Assembly: GCF_023100685.1 (NCBI RefSeq) | Contig: NZ_CP090064.1 | Coordinates: 1,860,001 to 1,924,000 of the forward strand | DNA length: 64,000 nucleotides | Reading direction: 5' to 3' | From: Proteus vulgaris | GTDB taxonomy: Bacteria; Pseudomonadota; Gammaproteobacteria; Enterobacterales; Enterobacteriaceae | Shown here: piece by piece, positions 56,212 through 64,000 of the stretch | How the letters are laid out: each line of letters starts with the position of its first letter | Position numbering within the stretch: position 1 is the stretch's first letter | Made by a program: the position numbers and the translations under genes | Notes under the pieces: generated by a model | Database searches by the model: none | The model's input: only the letters and a program-made list of their open reading frames with translations | Told to the model about the DNA's origin: nothing

Positions 56212-57714
56212 ATGTCTCAGAGCAATGTTGAAATTGGTGATGAAGTTCAGGGATGGCTAAGCGATCACCACTATAAAGAAGGTTTTTATACCGATATATC
56301 AACCGATACCTTAGAAAAAGGATTAAATGAAGCGGTTGTACGTGCAATATCGGCAAAAAGAAACGAGCCAGAGTGGATGCTGGAATTTCGTTTAGATGCT
56401 TATCGCCATTGGTTAGAAATGGAAGAGCCGCATTGGCTAAAAGCAGATTATCCATCGCTTAATTATCAAGATTATAGCTACTATTCTGCACCTTCTTGCA
56501 GTTCATGTTGTGCTAACGGTAGTTGTGCTGGTGGTGCAAATGAAGCAGTAACTAGTGATAAACAAGCTGCGCAAGATTATTTAACTAAAGAAGTTGAAGA
56601 TGCCTTTAACCAACTGGGTGTCCCCGTAAGAGAAGGGCAAGCGGTTGCGGTTGATGCGATTTTTGACTCTGTTTCAGTTTCAACAACATATCGTGAAGAG
56701 CTTGCTGAACATGGCATTATTTTCTGCTCATTTAGCGAAGCTATTCAAGAATATCCTGATTTAGTACGTCAATATTTAGGCACCGTTGTATCAAGCCATG
56801 ATAACTACTTTGCCGCACTAAATGCCGCAGTCGCGTCTGATGGAACTTTTGTCTATATTCCAAAAGGGGTACGTTGCCCAATGGAGTTATCGACTTATTT
56901 CCGTATTAATGCGGCTCAAACAGGTCAATTTGAACGAACTATTCTGGTCGCTGATGAAGGCAGTTATGTCAGTTATATCGAAGGTTGTTCAGCGCCGGTT
57001 CGTGACAGTTATCAACTTCACGCCGCTGTGGTTGAAGTCATTATCCATAAAGATGCTGAAGTAAAATATTCTACTGTACAAAACTGGTTCTCTGGTGGCG
57101 ATAGTGAAGGTGGCATCCTTAACTTTGTAACTAAGCGCGCTATCTGTGAAGGCGAAAACGCCAAGATGTCGTGGACACAGTCAGAAACAGGTTCTGCAAT
57201 CACTTGGAAATACCCAAGCGTGATTTTAAAAGGGGATAATTCTACTGCTGAATTTTTCTCGGTTGCTCTAACTAATGGCAATCAACAAGCAGATACCGGT
57301 ACTAAGATGATCCATATTGGCAAAAATACCAAATCAACCATTATCTCTAAAGGTATTTCTGCGGGTAAAAGTCAAAATAGTTACCGTGGACTTGTGAAAG
57401 TTCTCCCTAGTGCAAAAAATGCCCGTAATTTTACACAATGTGATTCCATGTTAATTGGTACGCAATGTGGCGCACATACTTTCCCATATGTTGAGGTAAT
57501 GAATAACTCAGCACAGCTTGAACACGAAGCGACAACGTCACGTATTGGTGAAGATCAACTGTTTTATTGTCGTCAGCGTGGATTAAGTGAAGATGATGCA
57601 ATCTCAATGATTGTAAACGGATTTTGTAAAGACGTGTTCTCAGAATTACCGCTGGAATTTGCTGTAGAAGCACAAAAATTATTAGCAATCAGCTTAGAAC
57701 ATAGCGTTGGTTAA
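56212..57714 (+). CDS. sufB: Fe-S cluster scaffold subunit SufB
   Basis: The protein has 500 residues (E. coli 495). The Cys-rich segment [13 protein letters not shown] near residue 96-108 is slightly longer than in E. coli. The C-terminal beta-helix has [21 protein letters not shown] with the scaffold Cys and His residues. It assembles the cluster with SufC and SufD, taking sulphur from SufE. RBS is modest (AGTGAAGTCAG). Confidence 0.96.
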   Translation: MSQSNVEIGDEVQGWLSDHHYKEGFYTDISTDTLEKGLNEAVVRAISAKRNEPEWMLEFRLDAYRHWLEMEEPHWLKADYPSLNYQDYSYYSAPSCSSCCANGSCAGGANEAVTSDKQAAQDYLTKEVEDAFNQLGVPVREGQAVAVDAIFDSVSVSTTYREELAEHGIIFCSFSEAIQEYPDLVRQYLGTVVSSHDNYFAALNAAVASDGTFVYIPKGVRCPMELSTYFRINAAQTGQFERTILVADEGSYVSYIEGCSAPVRDSYQLHAAVVEVIIHKDAEVKYSTVQNWFSGGDSEGGILNFVTKRAICEGENAKMSWTQSETGSAITWKYPSVILKGDNSTAEFFSVALTNGNQQADTGTKMIHIGKNTKSTIISKGISAGKSQNSYRGLVKVLPSAKNARNFTQCDSMLIGTQCGAHTFPYVEVMNNSAQLEHEATTSRIGEDQLFYCRQRGLSEDDAISMIVNGFCKDVFSELPLEFAVEAQKLLAISLEHSVG

Positions 57715-57758
57715 GTATTAATCAAATTCTGGGTGTAACGATACCGAAGGCATATATT

Positions 57759-58505
57759 ATGTTAGATATTAAAAATTTACATGTCAGTGTTGAAGGCAAT
57801 GAAATCCTGAAAGGACTAGATTTGCAAGTTCGTGCAGGTGAAGTTCATGCGATTATGGGGCCAAATGGTTCAGGTAAAAGTACCTTATCTGCAACACTTG
57901 CTGGTCGTGAAGAATATGAAGTAGATGAAGGTTCTATTACTTTCAAAAATAAAGATTTATTAGAATTAGAACCTGAAGATCGCGCAGGCGAAGGTATTTT
58001 TATGGCATTTCAATATCCTGTTGAAATACCCGGTGTTAGTAATCAGTTTTTCTTACAATCTTCAGTGAATGCAGTAAGAGAATATCGTGGGCAAGAGCCG
58101 TTAGATCGCTTTGATTTTGAAGATTTTATTGAAGATAAAATCAAATTACTGGATATGCCTCAAGATTTGTTAACACGTTCTGTTAACGTGGGATTTTCAG
58201 GTGGTGAGAAAAAACGTAACGATATTTTGCAAATGGCCGCACTAGAGCCTGAACTATGCATTTTAGATGAGACCGACTCAGGACTTGATATTGATGCATT
58301 AAAAATCGTGTCTAATGGTGTTAATAGCCTACGTGATGGTAAACGTGCATTTATTGTTGTAACACACTACCAACGTATTCTTGATTATATTAAACCTGAT
58401 TTTGTGCACGTGCTTTATCAGGGAAAAATCATTAAATCAGGTGATTTTTCATTGGCGCAAAAATTGGAGGAACAAGGTTATGGCTGGCTTATTGACCCTC
58501 AATGA
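57759..58505 (+). CDS. sufC: Fe-S assembly ATPase SufC
   Basis: The 248-residue ABC-type ATPase has Walker A GPNGSGKSTL, Q-loop MAFQYPVEIPG, the SufC-type signature FSGGEKKRNDILQ and Walker B LCILDETDSGLDIDAL. It is soluble and powers changes in the SufBC2D complex. It overlaps sufD by 26 bases. Confidence 0.97.
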   Translation: MLDIKNLHVSVEGNEILKGLDLQVRAGEVHAIMGPNGSGKSTLSATLAGREEYEVDEGSITFKNKDLLELEPEDRAGEGIFMAFQYPVEIPGVSNQFFLQSSVNAVREYRGQEPLDRFDFEDFIEDKIKLLDMPQDLLTRSVNVGFSGGEKKRNDILQMAALEPELCILDETDSGLDIDALKIVSNGVNSLRDGKRAFIVVTHYQRILDYIKPDFVHVLYQGKIIKSGDFSLAQKLEEQGYGWLIDPQ

Positions 58506-59787
58506 AAAGCGTGAAAAACAGCGCCAAGTTGAACTACGTAATCAACAAGCACTAAAAACGTTTTCTGAGTTATATCATCAACGTAAGGGTAACGATAACC
58601 TCAATGCTCGCAATCATTGGTTGCAAGTTGAGAAAGTAGGTTTTCCTGTTTATCGTCATGAAGATTGGCACTATACGCCATTAGATGAGACGTTAAGCCA
58701 AAGTTATCAACAGCTGCCACCTTTTGATGTGCGAAATTTAATTGCTAAACATGCTTTAGCGCTTGATTGCTATCGTATTGTGATGGTGAATGGTACGTTT
58801 TCGCCAACAGAAAGTAGTGAAGAATTTGGCCCTTATCAAGTAACCTTACTTGATAACCAGAGCGAGTTACCAGAAGCCGTCAATGGTGAAATTTTTCTGC
58901 ATTTAGTTGAAAGTTTAGCGCCACATCCTTTGCTTATTACACTGAAAAACGGTGTTATTGCGGATAAACCGCTTTATATCCTTAATATTACACAAGGTGA
59001 GCATGGTGCAGAGGTGAATAACGCGAATTATCGTTTTCATCTTGATGTGGGTGCTAATACACAAATGCAGGTCATTGAGCACTATATCAGCAGTAACAAT
59101 GAAAATCGTCATTTTACAGGCGCAAGATTAACGGCAACGATTGGTGATAATGCCTCTTTTAGCCATATAAAATTAAGTTTTGAAAATGCAGAAAGTCAGC
59201 ACTTTGCACATAATGATATGACTATAGGTCGTGATGCTCGTGTTAATAGTTATGCTTTCTTATTGGGTGCTAAACTCAGCCGTCATCACACGAGTTCTGC
59301 GCTAAAAGGTGAAAATACAGAGCTTTCGATGAATAGCGTTGTATTACCTAAAGCAGGTGAAATTGCGGATACTCGTACTTGGTTAGTTCATGGTGAGAAA
59401 AATTGCCAAAGTCGCCAACTACATAAAAGTATTGCAATGGATGCAGGAAAAGCCGTATTTAACGGTATGATCACTGTTACGCCACAAGCATTAAAAACAG
59501 ACGGTCAAATGACTAATAACAATCTGTTGTTGGGTGATAAAGCGCAAATTGATACTAAACCACAGCTTGAAATTTATGCCGACGATGTGAAATGTAGTCA
59601 TGGTGCCACGGTAGGTAGAATTGATGATGAACAATTGTTTTATTTACGTTCACGGGGTATTACTTTAAGTGACGCTCGTAAAATGATTATTCATGCATTT
59701 GCCGCTGAGTTAACTGAATCGATAGAAAATAGTGTGATTAAATCGCTTGTATTAGACAGAATTAATCAGCGCTTATTAGAGGTATAA
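58480..59787 (+). CDS. sufD: Fe-S assembly scaffold subunit SufD
   Basis: The protein has 435 residues from ATG 58480, preceded by GGAGGAACAAGG inside sufC; longer readings from 58381 only shadow sufC. It is a SufB paralogue with a beta-helix core (YADDVKCSHGATVGRIDDEQLFYLRSRG), including the Cys and His needed for cluster building. It is slightly longer than E. coli SufD (423). It partners SufB and helps iron entry. Confidence 0.96.
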   Translation: MAGLLTLNEKREKQRQVELRNQQALKTFSELYHQRKGNDNLNARNHWLQVEKVGFPVYRHEDWHYTPLDETLSQSYQQLPPFDVRNLIAKHALALDCYRIVMVNGTFSPTESSEEFGPYQVTLLDNQSELPEAVNGEIFLHLVESLAPHPLLITLKNGVIADKPLYILNITQGEHGAEVNNANYRFHLDVGANTQMQVIEHYISSNNENRHFTGARLTATIGDNASFSHIKLSFENAESQHFAHNDMTIGRDARVNSYAFLLGAKLSRHHTSSALKGENTELSMNSVVLPKAGEIADTRTWLVHGEKNCQSRQLHKSIAMDAGKAVFNGMITVTPQALKTDGQMTNNNLLLGDKAQIDTKPQLEIYADDVKCSHGATVGRIDDEQLFYLRSRGITLSDARKMIIHAFAAELTESIENSVIKSLVLDRINQRLLEV

Positions 59788-59798
59788 AATAAGGCATT

Positions 59799-61037
59799 AT
59801 GACGCATTCCATTGAAAAAGCGCGAGATGACTTTCCAATCCTTTCACAACAAGTGAAAGGAAAACCATTGATTTATCTCGACAGTGCCGCAAGTGCTCAA
59901 AAACCGGCTTGCGTCATTGAACATGAAAAGCAGTTTGCCTTAACACAATATGCCGCGGTTCATCGCGGCATTCATACGTTAAGTGCGAATGCGACAACGT
60001 TAGTTGAAAATGTCCGTAAAAAAGCCTGTGATTTTTTAGGTGCCAATAGCGAAGAAGAGATCGTTTTTGTTAAAGGAACAACGGAAGGGATCAATCTAAT
60101 TGCGAATGTTTATAGCCAACGGTTCTTAAACGATGGTGATAATATCATCATCACAGAAATGGAACACCATGCGAATATTGTTCCGTGGTATATGCTGGCA
60201 AAACAGTATGGTTTTCATGTCCGTATTTTACCATTATTGCAAGATGGTACGCTGGACTTAAGTCAGTTGCCTAGTTTAATTGATGAACGAACAAAATTAC
60301 TTAGTATTACGCATCAATCAAATGTATTAGGTACAGTGAATCCTGTTGCACAAATTATTTATGATGCTCGGCAATATGCTTCTCAACAAGGTGGTGAATT
60401 ACATATTTTGGTTGATGGTGCGCAGAGCGCAATGCATCAATCCATTAATGTTTCACAACTTGATTGTGACTTTTTTGTTTGTAGTGCTCATAAGCTTTAT
60501 GGACCGACAGGGATTGGTTTGTTGTACGGTAAAAAAGCAGTACTCGATGAATTGCCACCTTGGGAAGGCGGTGGTGCAATGATAAAACATGTCCATATCA
60601 ATGGTGATATTACCTATGCGGATGCGCCTTGGCGTTTTGAAGCCGGTACGCCTAACATTATGGGGATGATTGGCTTAGGTGCCGCATTAGATTATCTTTC
60701 AAATTTAGGCATGAATAATATTGCGGAATATGAAAATAGTATAATGAAGTATGCACAAGAGCAGCTACAAAAAGTAAAATCATTAACGCTGTATGGCAAT
60801 GATTCTCGCCAAGGTGTGATAGCTTTTAATTTAGGTAAACATCACGCTTATGACGTGGGGGCTTTTCTTGATAATTATGGTATTGCGATCCGTACCGGGC
60901 ATCATTGTGCTATGCCAATTATGGATTATTATCAAGTTCCAGCAATGTGTCGCGCATCTCTTGGGTTGTATACCAATAAAAACGATATAGATGCACTGGT
61001 TAATGCGCTATTGCGTATCGAAATGCTATTAGGTTAA
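59799..61037 (+). CDS. sufS: Cysteine desulphurase SufS
   Basis: This 412-residue PLP enzyme (group II) has the PLP lysine in [19 protein letters not shown] and the reactive Cys in [15 protein letters not shown]. It passes sulphur from cysteine to SufE. Start [19 protein letters not shown] matches the family. It lies 11 bases after sufD. Confidence 0.97.
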   Translation: MTHSIEKARDDFPILSQQVKGKPLIYLDSAASAQKPACVIEHEKQFALTQYAAVHRGIHTLSANATTLVENVRKKACDFLGANSEEEIVFVKGTTEGINLIANVYSQRFLNDGDNIIITEMEHHANIVPWYMLAKQYGFHVRILPLLQDGTLDLSQLPSLIDERTKLLSITHQSNVLGTVNPVAQIIYDARQYASQQGGELHILVDGAQSAMHQSINVSQLDCDFFVCSAHKLYGPTGIGLLYGKKAVLDELPPWEGGGAMIKHVHINGDITYADAPWRFEAGTPNIMGMIGLGAALDYLSNLGMNNIAEYENSIMKYAQEQLQKVKSLTLYGNDSRQGVIAFNLGKHHAYDVGAFLDNYGIAIRTGHHCAMPIMDYYQVPAMCRASLGLYTNKNDIDALVNALLRIEMLLG

Positions 61038-61060
61038 AGATTAAAACAAAGAGGTTATTC

Positions 61061-61489
61061 ATGGCAGTTGCTAATTTGCCAGATGAAGCAAAATTATTAC
61101 GCAATTTCTCTCGTTGTCAGGATTGGGAACAACGTTATCTTTATATGATGGAGCTAGGTGAGCGTCTTCCTCCTTTAACAGATGAACAACGCATTTCAGC
61201 TAACTTTATTGAAGGTTGTCAAAGCCAAGTTTGGATCGCTGTTTCTCTTAATGAGAGTAAGCAACTTATCCTTGCTGGTGATAGTGATGCAGGCATTGTT
61301 AAAGGACTAGTTGCCTTGGTTATTATCTTATTTCAAGGTAAAACAGTTGAGCAAGCTTTAGCGACGGATGTAAAACATTATTTCTCATCATTAGCCCTGG
61401 AAAGTCACTTAACACCATCTAGAACACAAGGTTTACATGCAATGGTGACAACGCTTATTAGGCGTTTTTCAGAATACACTGTGGCGTAA
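61061..61489 (+). CDS. sufE: Sulphur acceptor protein SufE
   Basis: The 142-residue protein has the acceptor Cys53 in FIEGCQSQVWIA. It takes persulphide from SufS and gives it to SufB. RBS AAAGAGG. It ends the suf operon. Confidence 0.96.
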   Translation: MAVANLPDEAKLLRNFSRCQDWEQRYLYMMELGERLPPLTDEQRISANFIEGCQSQVWIAVSLNESKQLILAGDSDAGIVKGLVALVIILFQGKTVEQALATDVKHYFSSLALESHLTPSRTQGLHAMVTTLIRRFSEYTVA

Positions 61490-61517
61490 ATGTTACCAGA
61501 TCCCTCATTAATGATCT

Positions 61518-61583
61518 AAACTGACTAATTATATGAATAGCATAACAATGATAATGTTATCATCATAATAGTCAGTTTATTTT
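61518..61583 (+). terminator. Nested inverted repeats after sufE (terminator and/or Fur-like site)
   Basis: AAACTGACTA (61518-61527) pairs with TAGTCAGTTT (61569-61578), followed by ATTTTATTT. Inside, ATGATAA and TTATCAT form a second repeat (61548-61563) whose TGATAATGTTATCA core resembles a Fur half-site pair with spacing one base short. Confidence 0.5.
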
Positions 61584-61606
61584 ATTTCTAACACACGGGA
61601 TAAACG

Positions 61607-62524
61607 ATGAAAAAATGGTTAACTCTCTTGGGTGCATCGCTATTAGGGATGAGTAGTCACTTATCTTATGCTACAGAATACCTATTACCTGATGATGGCC
61701 AGCGTATTATTGGTAATAATCAATCTTACATTGTGCCGGATGACAAGCGTTCACTAGAAGCGATAGCGTCTGAATATCAAGTGGGATTGCTCAATATGAT
61801 GGAAGCAAACCCAGGTATTGATCCTCTTCTACCCGATGCCGGTAAAACATTAACTATTCCGTTGCAGATGATTCTACCTGATACTGTACGAAAAGGTATT
61901 GTTATCAATCTTGCCGAATTGCGCCTTTATTATTATCCCAAAGAAGGTGGTACAGTTGATGTTTATCCTATCGGTATTGGCCAATTAGGGCGTGAAACAC
62001 CTGAAATGGTGACTTCTATTTCTCAACTTATAAAAGATCCCACTTGGACACCAACGGCCAATATTCGCAAAAATTATGCAGCAAAAGGAATAACATTACC
62101 TGCGGTTGTTCCTGCTGGCCCTGAAAACCCTATGGGGGCTTATGCGTTAAGATTGGCTCATAGCAGGGGGGAGTACCTTATTCATGGTACTAACGCTGAT
62201 TTTGGTATCGGTTTAAGAGTGAGCTCAGGCTGTATTCGTTTACGTCCAAATGATATTGAGACATTATTTAATGTAGTGCCTAAAGGAAGCCGAGTTCAGA
62301 TTATCAATAAACCGATTAAATTTACTGAAACAGCAGACGGTAGACAATTTATTGAAGTTCATCAGCCACTGTCCCGCAATGAAGATGACGACCCACAAAC
62401 CATGCCTTTTACATTTACGAAGCAATTTAATGCTTGGTATGAAAGTGGCAAAGTCGATAAAAATAAAGTCGATGCAGAGCTTATTCGTCGCTCGGGTATA
62501 CCTATGGATGTGACTATTGATTAA
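61607..62524 (+). CDS. ldtE: L,D-transpeptidase (YkuD family), LdtE/YnhG position
   Basis: The 305-residue exported protein has a signal peptide (1-22, ending SYA). A LysM-like domain is at about 45-87 (DDKRSLEAIASEYQVGLLNMMEANPG). The YkuD domain, about 100-237, has His193 in LIHGTN and catalytic Cys209 in RVSSGCIRL. Such enzymes make 3-3 cross-links or attach Lpp to peptidoglycan. In E. coli ynhG (ldtE) lies in the same place, between sufE and lpp; sequence alone cannot exclude an Lpp-linking ErfK-type role. A terminator follows. Confidence 0.88.
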   Translation: MKKWLTLLGASLLGMSSHLSYATEYLLPDDGQRIIGNNQSYIVPDDKRSLEAIASEYQVGLLNMMEANPGIDPLLPDAGKTLTIPLQMILPDTVRKGIVINLAELRLYYYPKEGGTVDVYPIGIGQLGRETPEMVTSISQLIKDPTWTPTANIRKNYAAKGITLPAVVPAGPENPMGAYALRLAHSRGEYLIHGTNADFGIGLRVSSGCIRLRPNDIETLFNVVPKGSRVQIINKPIKFTETADGRQFIEVHQPLSRNEDDDPQTMPFTFTKQFNAWYESGKVDKNKVDAELIRRSGIPMDVTID

Positions 62525-62548
62525 ATATCTCATAAAGTTATAGAAAAA

Positions 62549-62577
62549 AACAGATGCTTATAAGCATCTGTTTTTTT
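62549..62577 (+). terminator. Terminator of the L,D-transpeptidase gene
   Basis: A 9-bp stem AACAGATGC/GCATCTGTT with loop TTATAA is followed by a T run. Confidence 0.9.
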
Positions 62578-62699
62578 ATGAGTAGCTAATTTATATAAAA
62601 ACAATTTTAAATCATAAAAAGTGTATTTTTTAACATTAAATTAACGATTATTTCCTTAATATCAAAAATATCTTTTGTTGATATAGGGAAATTGCAGTT

Positions 62700-63410
62700 A
62701 TGAAAATTGATTCAAATAACATGGTTAGTACTTTTGAACGTGTTACTTCTAGTATTGAAAACAAATTTAGCCAGCTATCCGATTTATTAATATCAATTAA
62801 AAATAGTGCCAAAACATTGTTGTTAGGTAGTGAAGAACGTAAAAAAGAAAATATAAACTGGATATGTGCAAAATTGATTAATCGTATTACCGTACCGATT
62901 AATCATAAATATGACACCATAAATGAAAAAAAACTGTCGCTTGAGGCCACTATCAGTTCTCGATTTAAACAGAATTCACTGTCTGGAAATACCACTGAAC
63001 TATTTAGTTTAGTCAAGAATGAGCTTTTAAAACAACAGAATAATAGGCTATCGTTTACTGATGGTCATCCAAATAAGCAAGTCAACTTAATGTTGGCGGC
63101 ATTGTATGAAGTACATGAACAAGCTAGTGCCTTCATAAAAAACAAAATTCATCCAGGGTTGAATTTGTACTTGAAATCACAAATAGAGTGTTTAATTAAA
63201 GATAATTTTATTATTGAATATAAAACAGGAAATGAAAAGAGTACTGTAAACAATGAAAATAGTAAATTTATTGATTTTCTTAGTAATATGCATGAAAAAT
63301 ACAAAGATGAATTGAATAATCATAAAAAAGCATTGAAAGAAAAAATAGAATATAAAATTGAGGAATTCTCCAAGCTTCAAGAAAATCTAAAAGAATATAA
63401 TCTGATATAA
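62700..63410 (+). CDS. Unrecognised helical / coiled-coil protein
   Basis: This 236-residue, Lys/Asn/Glu-rich protein has no signal peptide, membrane segment or motif that I recognise. Residues 1-55 and about 180-236 (KYKDELNNHKKALKEKIEYKI, EEFSKLQENLKE) look like amphipathic helices or coiled coils. The middle has NKQVNLMLAALYEVHEQASAFI. It starts at ATG 62700 after a weak RBS region (AGGGAAATTGCAGTT). The gene is clearly AT rich and is inserted between the L,D-transpeptidase and lpp genes, which are neighbours in E. coli. It shares a bidirectional terminator with lpp. It may be acquired; function unknown. Confidence 0.7.
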   Translation: MKIDSNNMVSTFERVTSSIENKFSQLSDLLISIKNSAKTLLLGSEERKKENINWICAKLINRITVPINHKYDTINEKKLSLEATISSRFKQNSLSGNTTELFSLVKNELLKQQNNRLSFTDGHPNKQVNLMLAALYEVHEQASAFIKNKIHPGLNLYLKSQIECLIKDNFIIEYKTGNEKSTVNNENSKFIDFLSNMHEKYKDELNNHKKALKEKIEYKIEEFSKLQENLKEYNLI

Positions 63411-63413
63411 ATC

Positions 63414-63438
63414 AAAGCCCTAACTATGTTAGGGCTTT
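63414..63438. terminator. Bidirectional hairpin between the orphan gene and lpp
   Basis: An 11-bp perfect stem AAAGCCCTAAC/GTTAGGGCTTT with loop TAT. T tracts are short on both sides. It lies four bases after the orphan stop and 46 bases after the lpp stop. Confidence 0.7.
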
Positions 63439-63484
63439 GTGATTAATGCTTACCTAAAGCTTTTGAGCTTATCGGTGAGTCAAA

Positions 63485-63724
63485 TTACTTTTTATAAGTA
63501 GTGACTTGGTTATCTAAACGTTGATTAGCACGAGCGGCTTCGTCATAAGCTGATTTAGCTTCAGCACGAGCAGATTGTACATCACTACTTAGTTGTTGAA
63601 CTTGAGAATTCAGGCTACTTACATCAGAAGAGATTTGATCTAACTGTGCATTATTACTAGAAGAACAACCTGCTAATAAGCCTGAAGCCAGAATTACCGC
63701 ACCTAGTACAAGTTTCGCTTTCAT
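63485..63724 (-). CDS. lpp: Major outer membrane lipoprotein (Braun lipoprotein)
   Basis: The 79-residue protein starts at ATG 63724 (GAGG upstream); a start at 63769 adds 15 residues ahead of the signal peptide. The lipobox LLAGC has Cys20. The mature part is a heptad-repeat coiled coil ([21 protein letters not shown]) that trimerises, ending in [11 protein letters not shown], whose last Lys is joined to peptidoglycan by an L,D-transpeptidase. Mature length is 60, two more than in E. coli. Confidence 0.97.
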   Translation of the reverse strand: MKAKLVLGAVILASGLLAGCSSSNNAQLDQISSDVSSLNSQVQQLSSDVQSARAEAKSAYDEAARANQRLDNQVTTYKK

Positions 63725-64000
63725 AGTTACAACCTCTATTATTAATTTGTGTAAAGGAACAAGTAGCATTTATATGAAGCCATTAATAAGTATGGCACAG
63801 ATATAAGAAAATGCTGGGTTTATTTACCATATTCTACTTACTCATTAACTGAACAATAGAAAAAATAACACCTAAAACGCAAATATTCAGTACAAAAAAT
63901 GCGTGTTATTTCACAAAAGAATTTTATTCATAAAAGTCTGATAGAAAAACATATTATCTGCTCTTTTTTATTATTGCTCATGCTTTTATCTATAAATTAC

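Overview
The window looks like chromosome of a Proteus species (Morganellaceae; P. mirabilis or a close relative). The reasons are its moderately AT-rich composition, the thrS-infC-rpmI-rplT-pheMST-ihfA-btuC order, a full arnBCADTEF operon (Proteus is intrinsically polymyxin resistant), a 122-residue PqrA-like AraC regulator and a hemP-hmu haem operon with two receptors. The species is inferred from protein sequence and gene order only.

Layout. (1) 1-14536 is the right part of a siphovirus-type prophage, all on the plus strand: capsid, head completion, tail terminator, tail tube with an Ig-like domain, tail chaperone, tape measure, tail tip cluster, and a tailspike carrying an SGNH (sialate O-acetylesterase-like) domain. 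A lipoprotein moron sits between chaperone and tape measure. No lysis, integrase or replication genes are in view. (2) 14541-16394, minus strand, encodes a very AT-rich membrane O-acyltransferase with an SGNH tail, probably prophage cargo that modifies surface polysaccharide. (3) 16704-23967 is the translation operon, with a ThrRS operator, infC starting at ATT, an L20-type leader hairpin and the pheM attenuator. (4) 24220-34170 holds btuC-btuD, the arn operon and nlpC; arn lies between btuD and nlpC, which are close neighbours in E. coli. (5) 34248-44494 holds lplA, pqrA and the leftward haem operon hemP-receptor-receptor-hmuS-T-U-V. (6) 44744-54618 holds aroH, ppsR/ppsA (divergent), a candidate rprA small RNA, ydiK, ydiJ and menI. 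(7) 54746-63769 holds a Fur-box lipoprotein, sufABCDSE, an L,D-transpeptidase, an unrecognised coiled-coil protein and lpp.

Themes. Iron control recurs from 35.8 to 61.6 kb: Fur-like palindromes precede pqrA, hemP, a lipoprotein gene and sufA, and a weaker one follows sufE. Envelope remodelling is the second theme: prophage esterase and acyltransferase, Arn lipid A modification with a PmrA-type promoter, the Lpp/L,D-transpeptidase pair, and an RprA-like RNA behind an RcsB-type box. The least described items are the esterase/acyltransferase pair at the prophage end, the phage lipoprotein moron, a possible dnaX-style frameshift in the tail chaperone, the Fur/mar-type control region of pqrA, and the orphan coiled-coil gene beside lpp.
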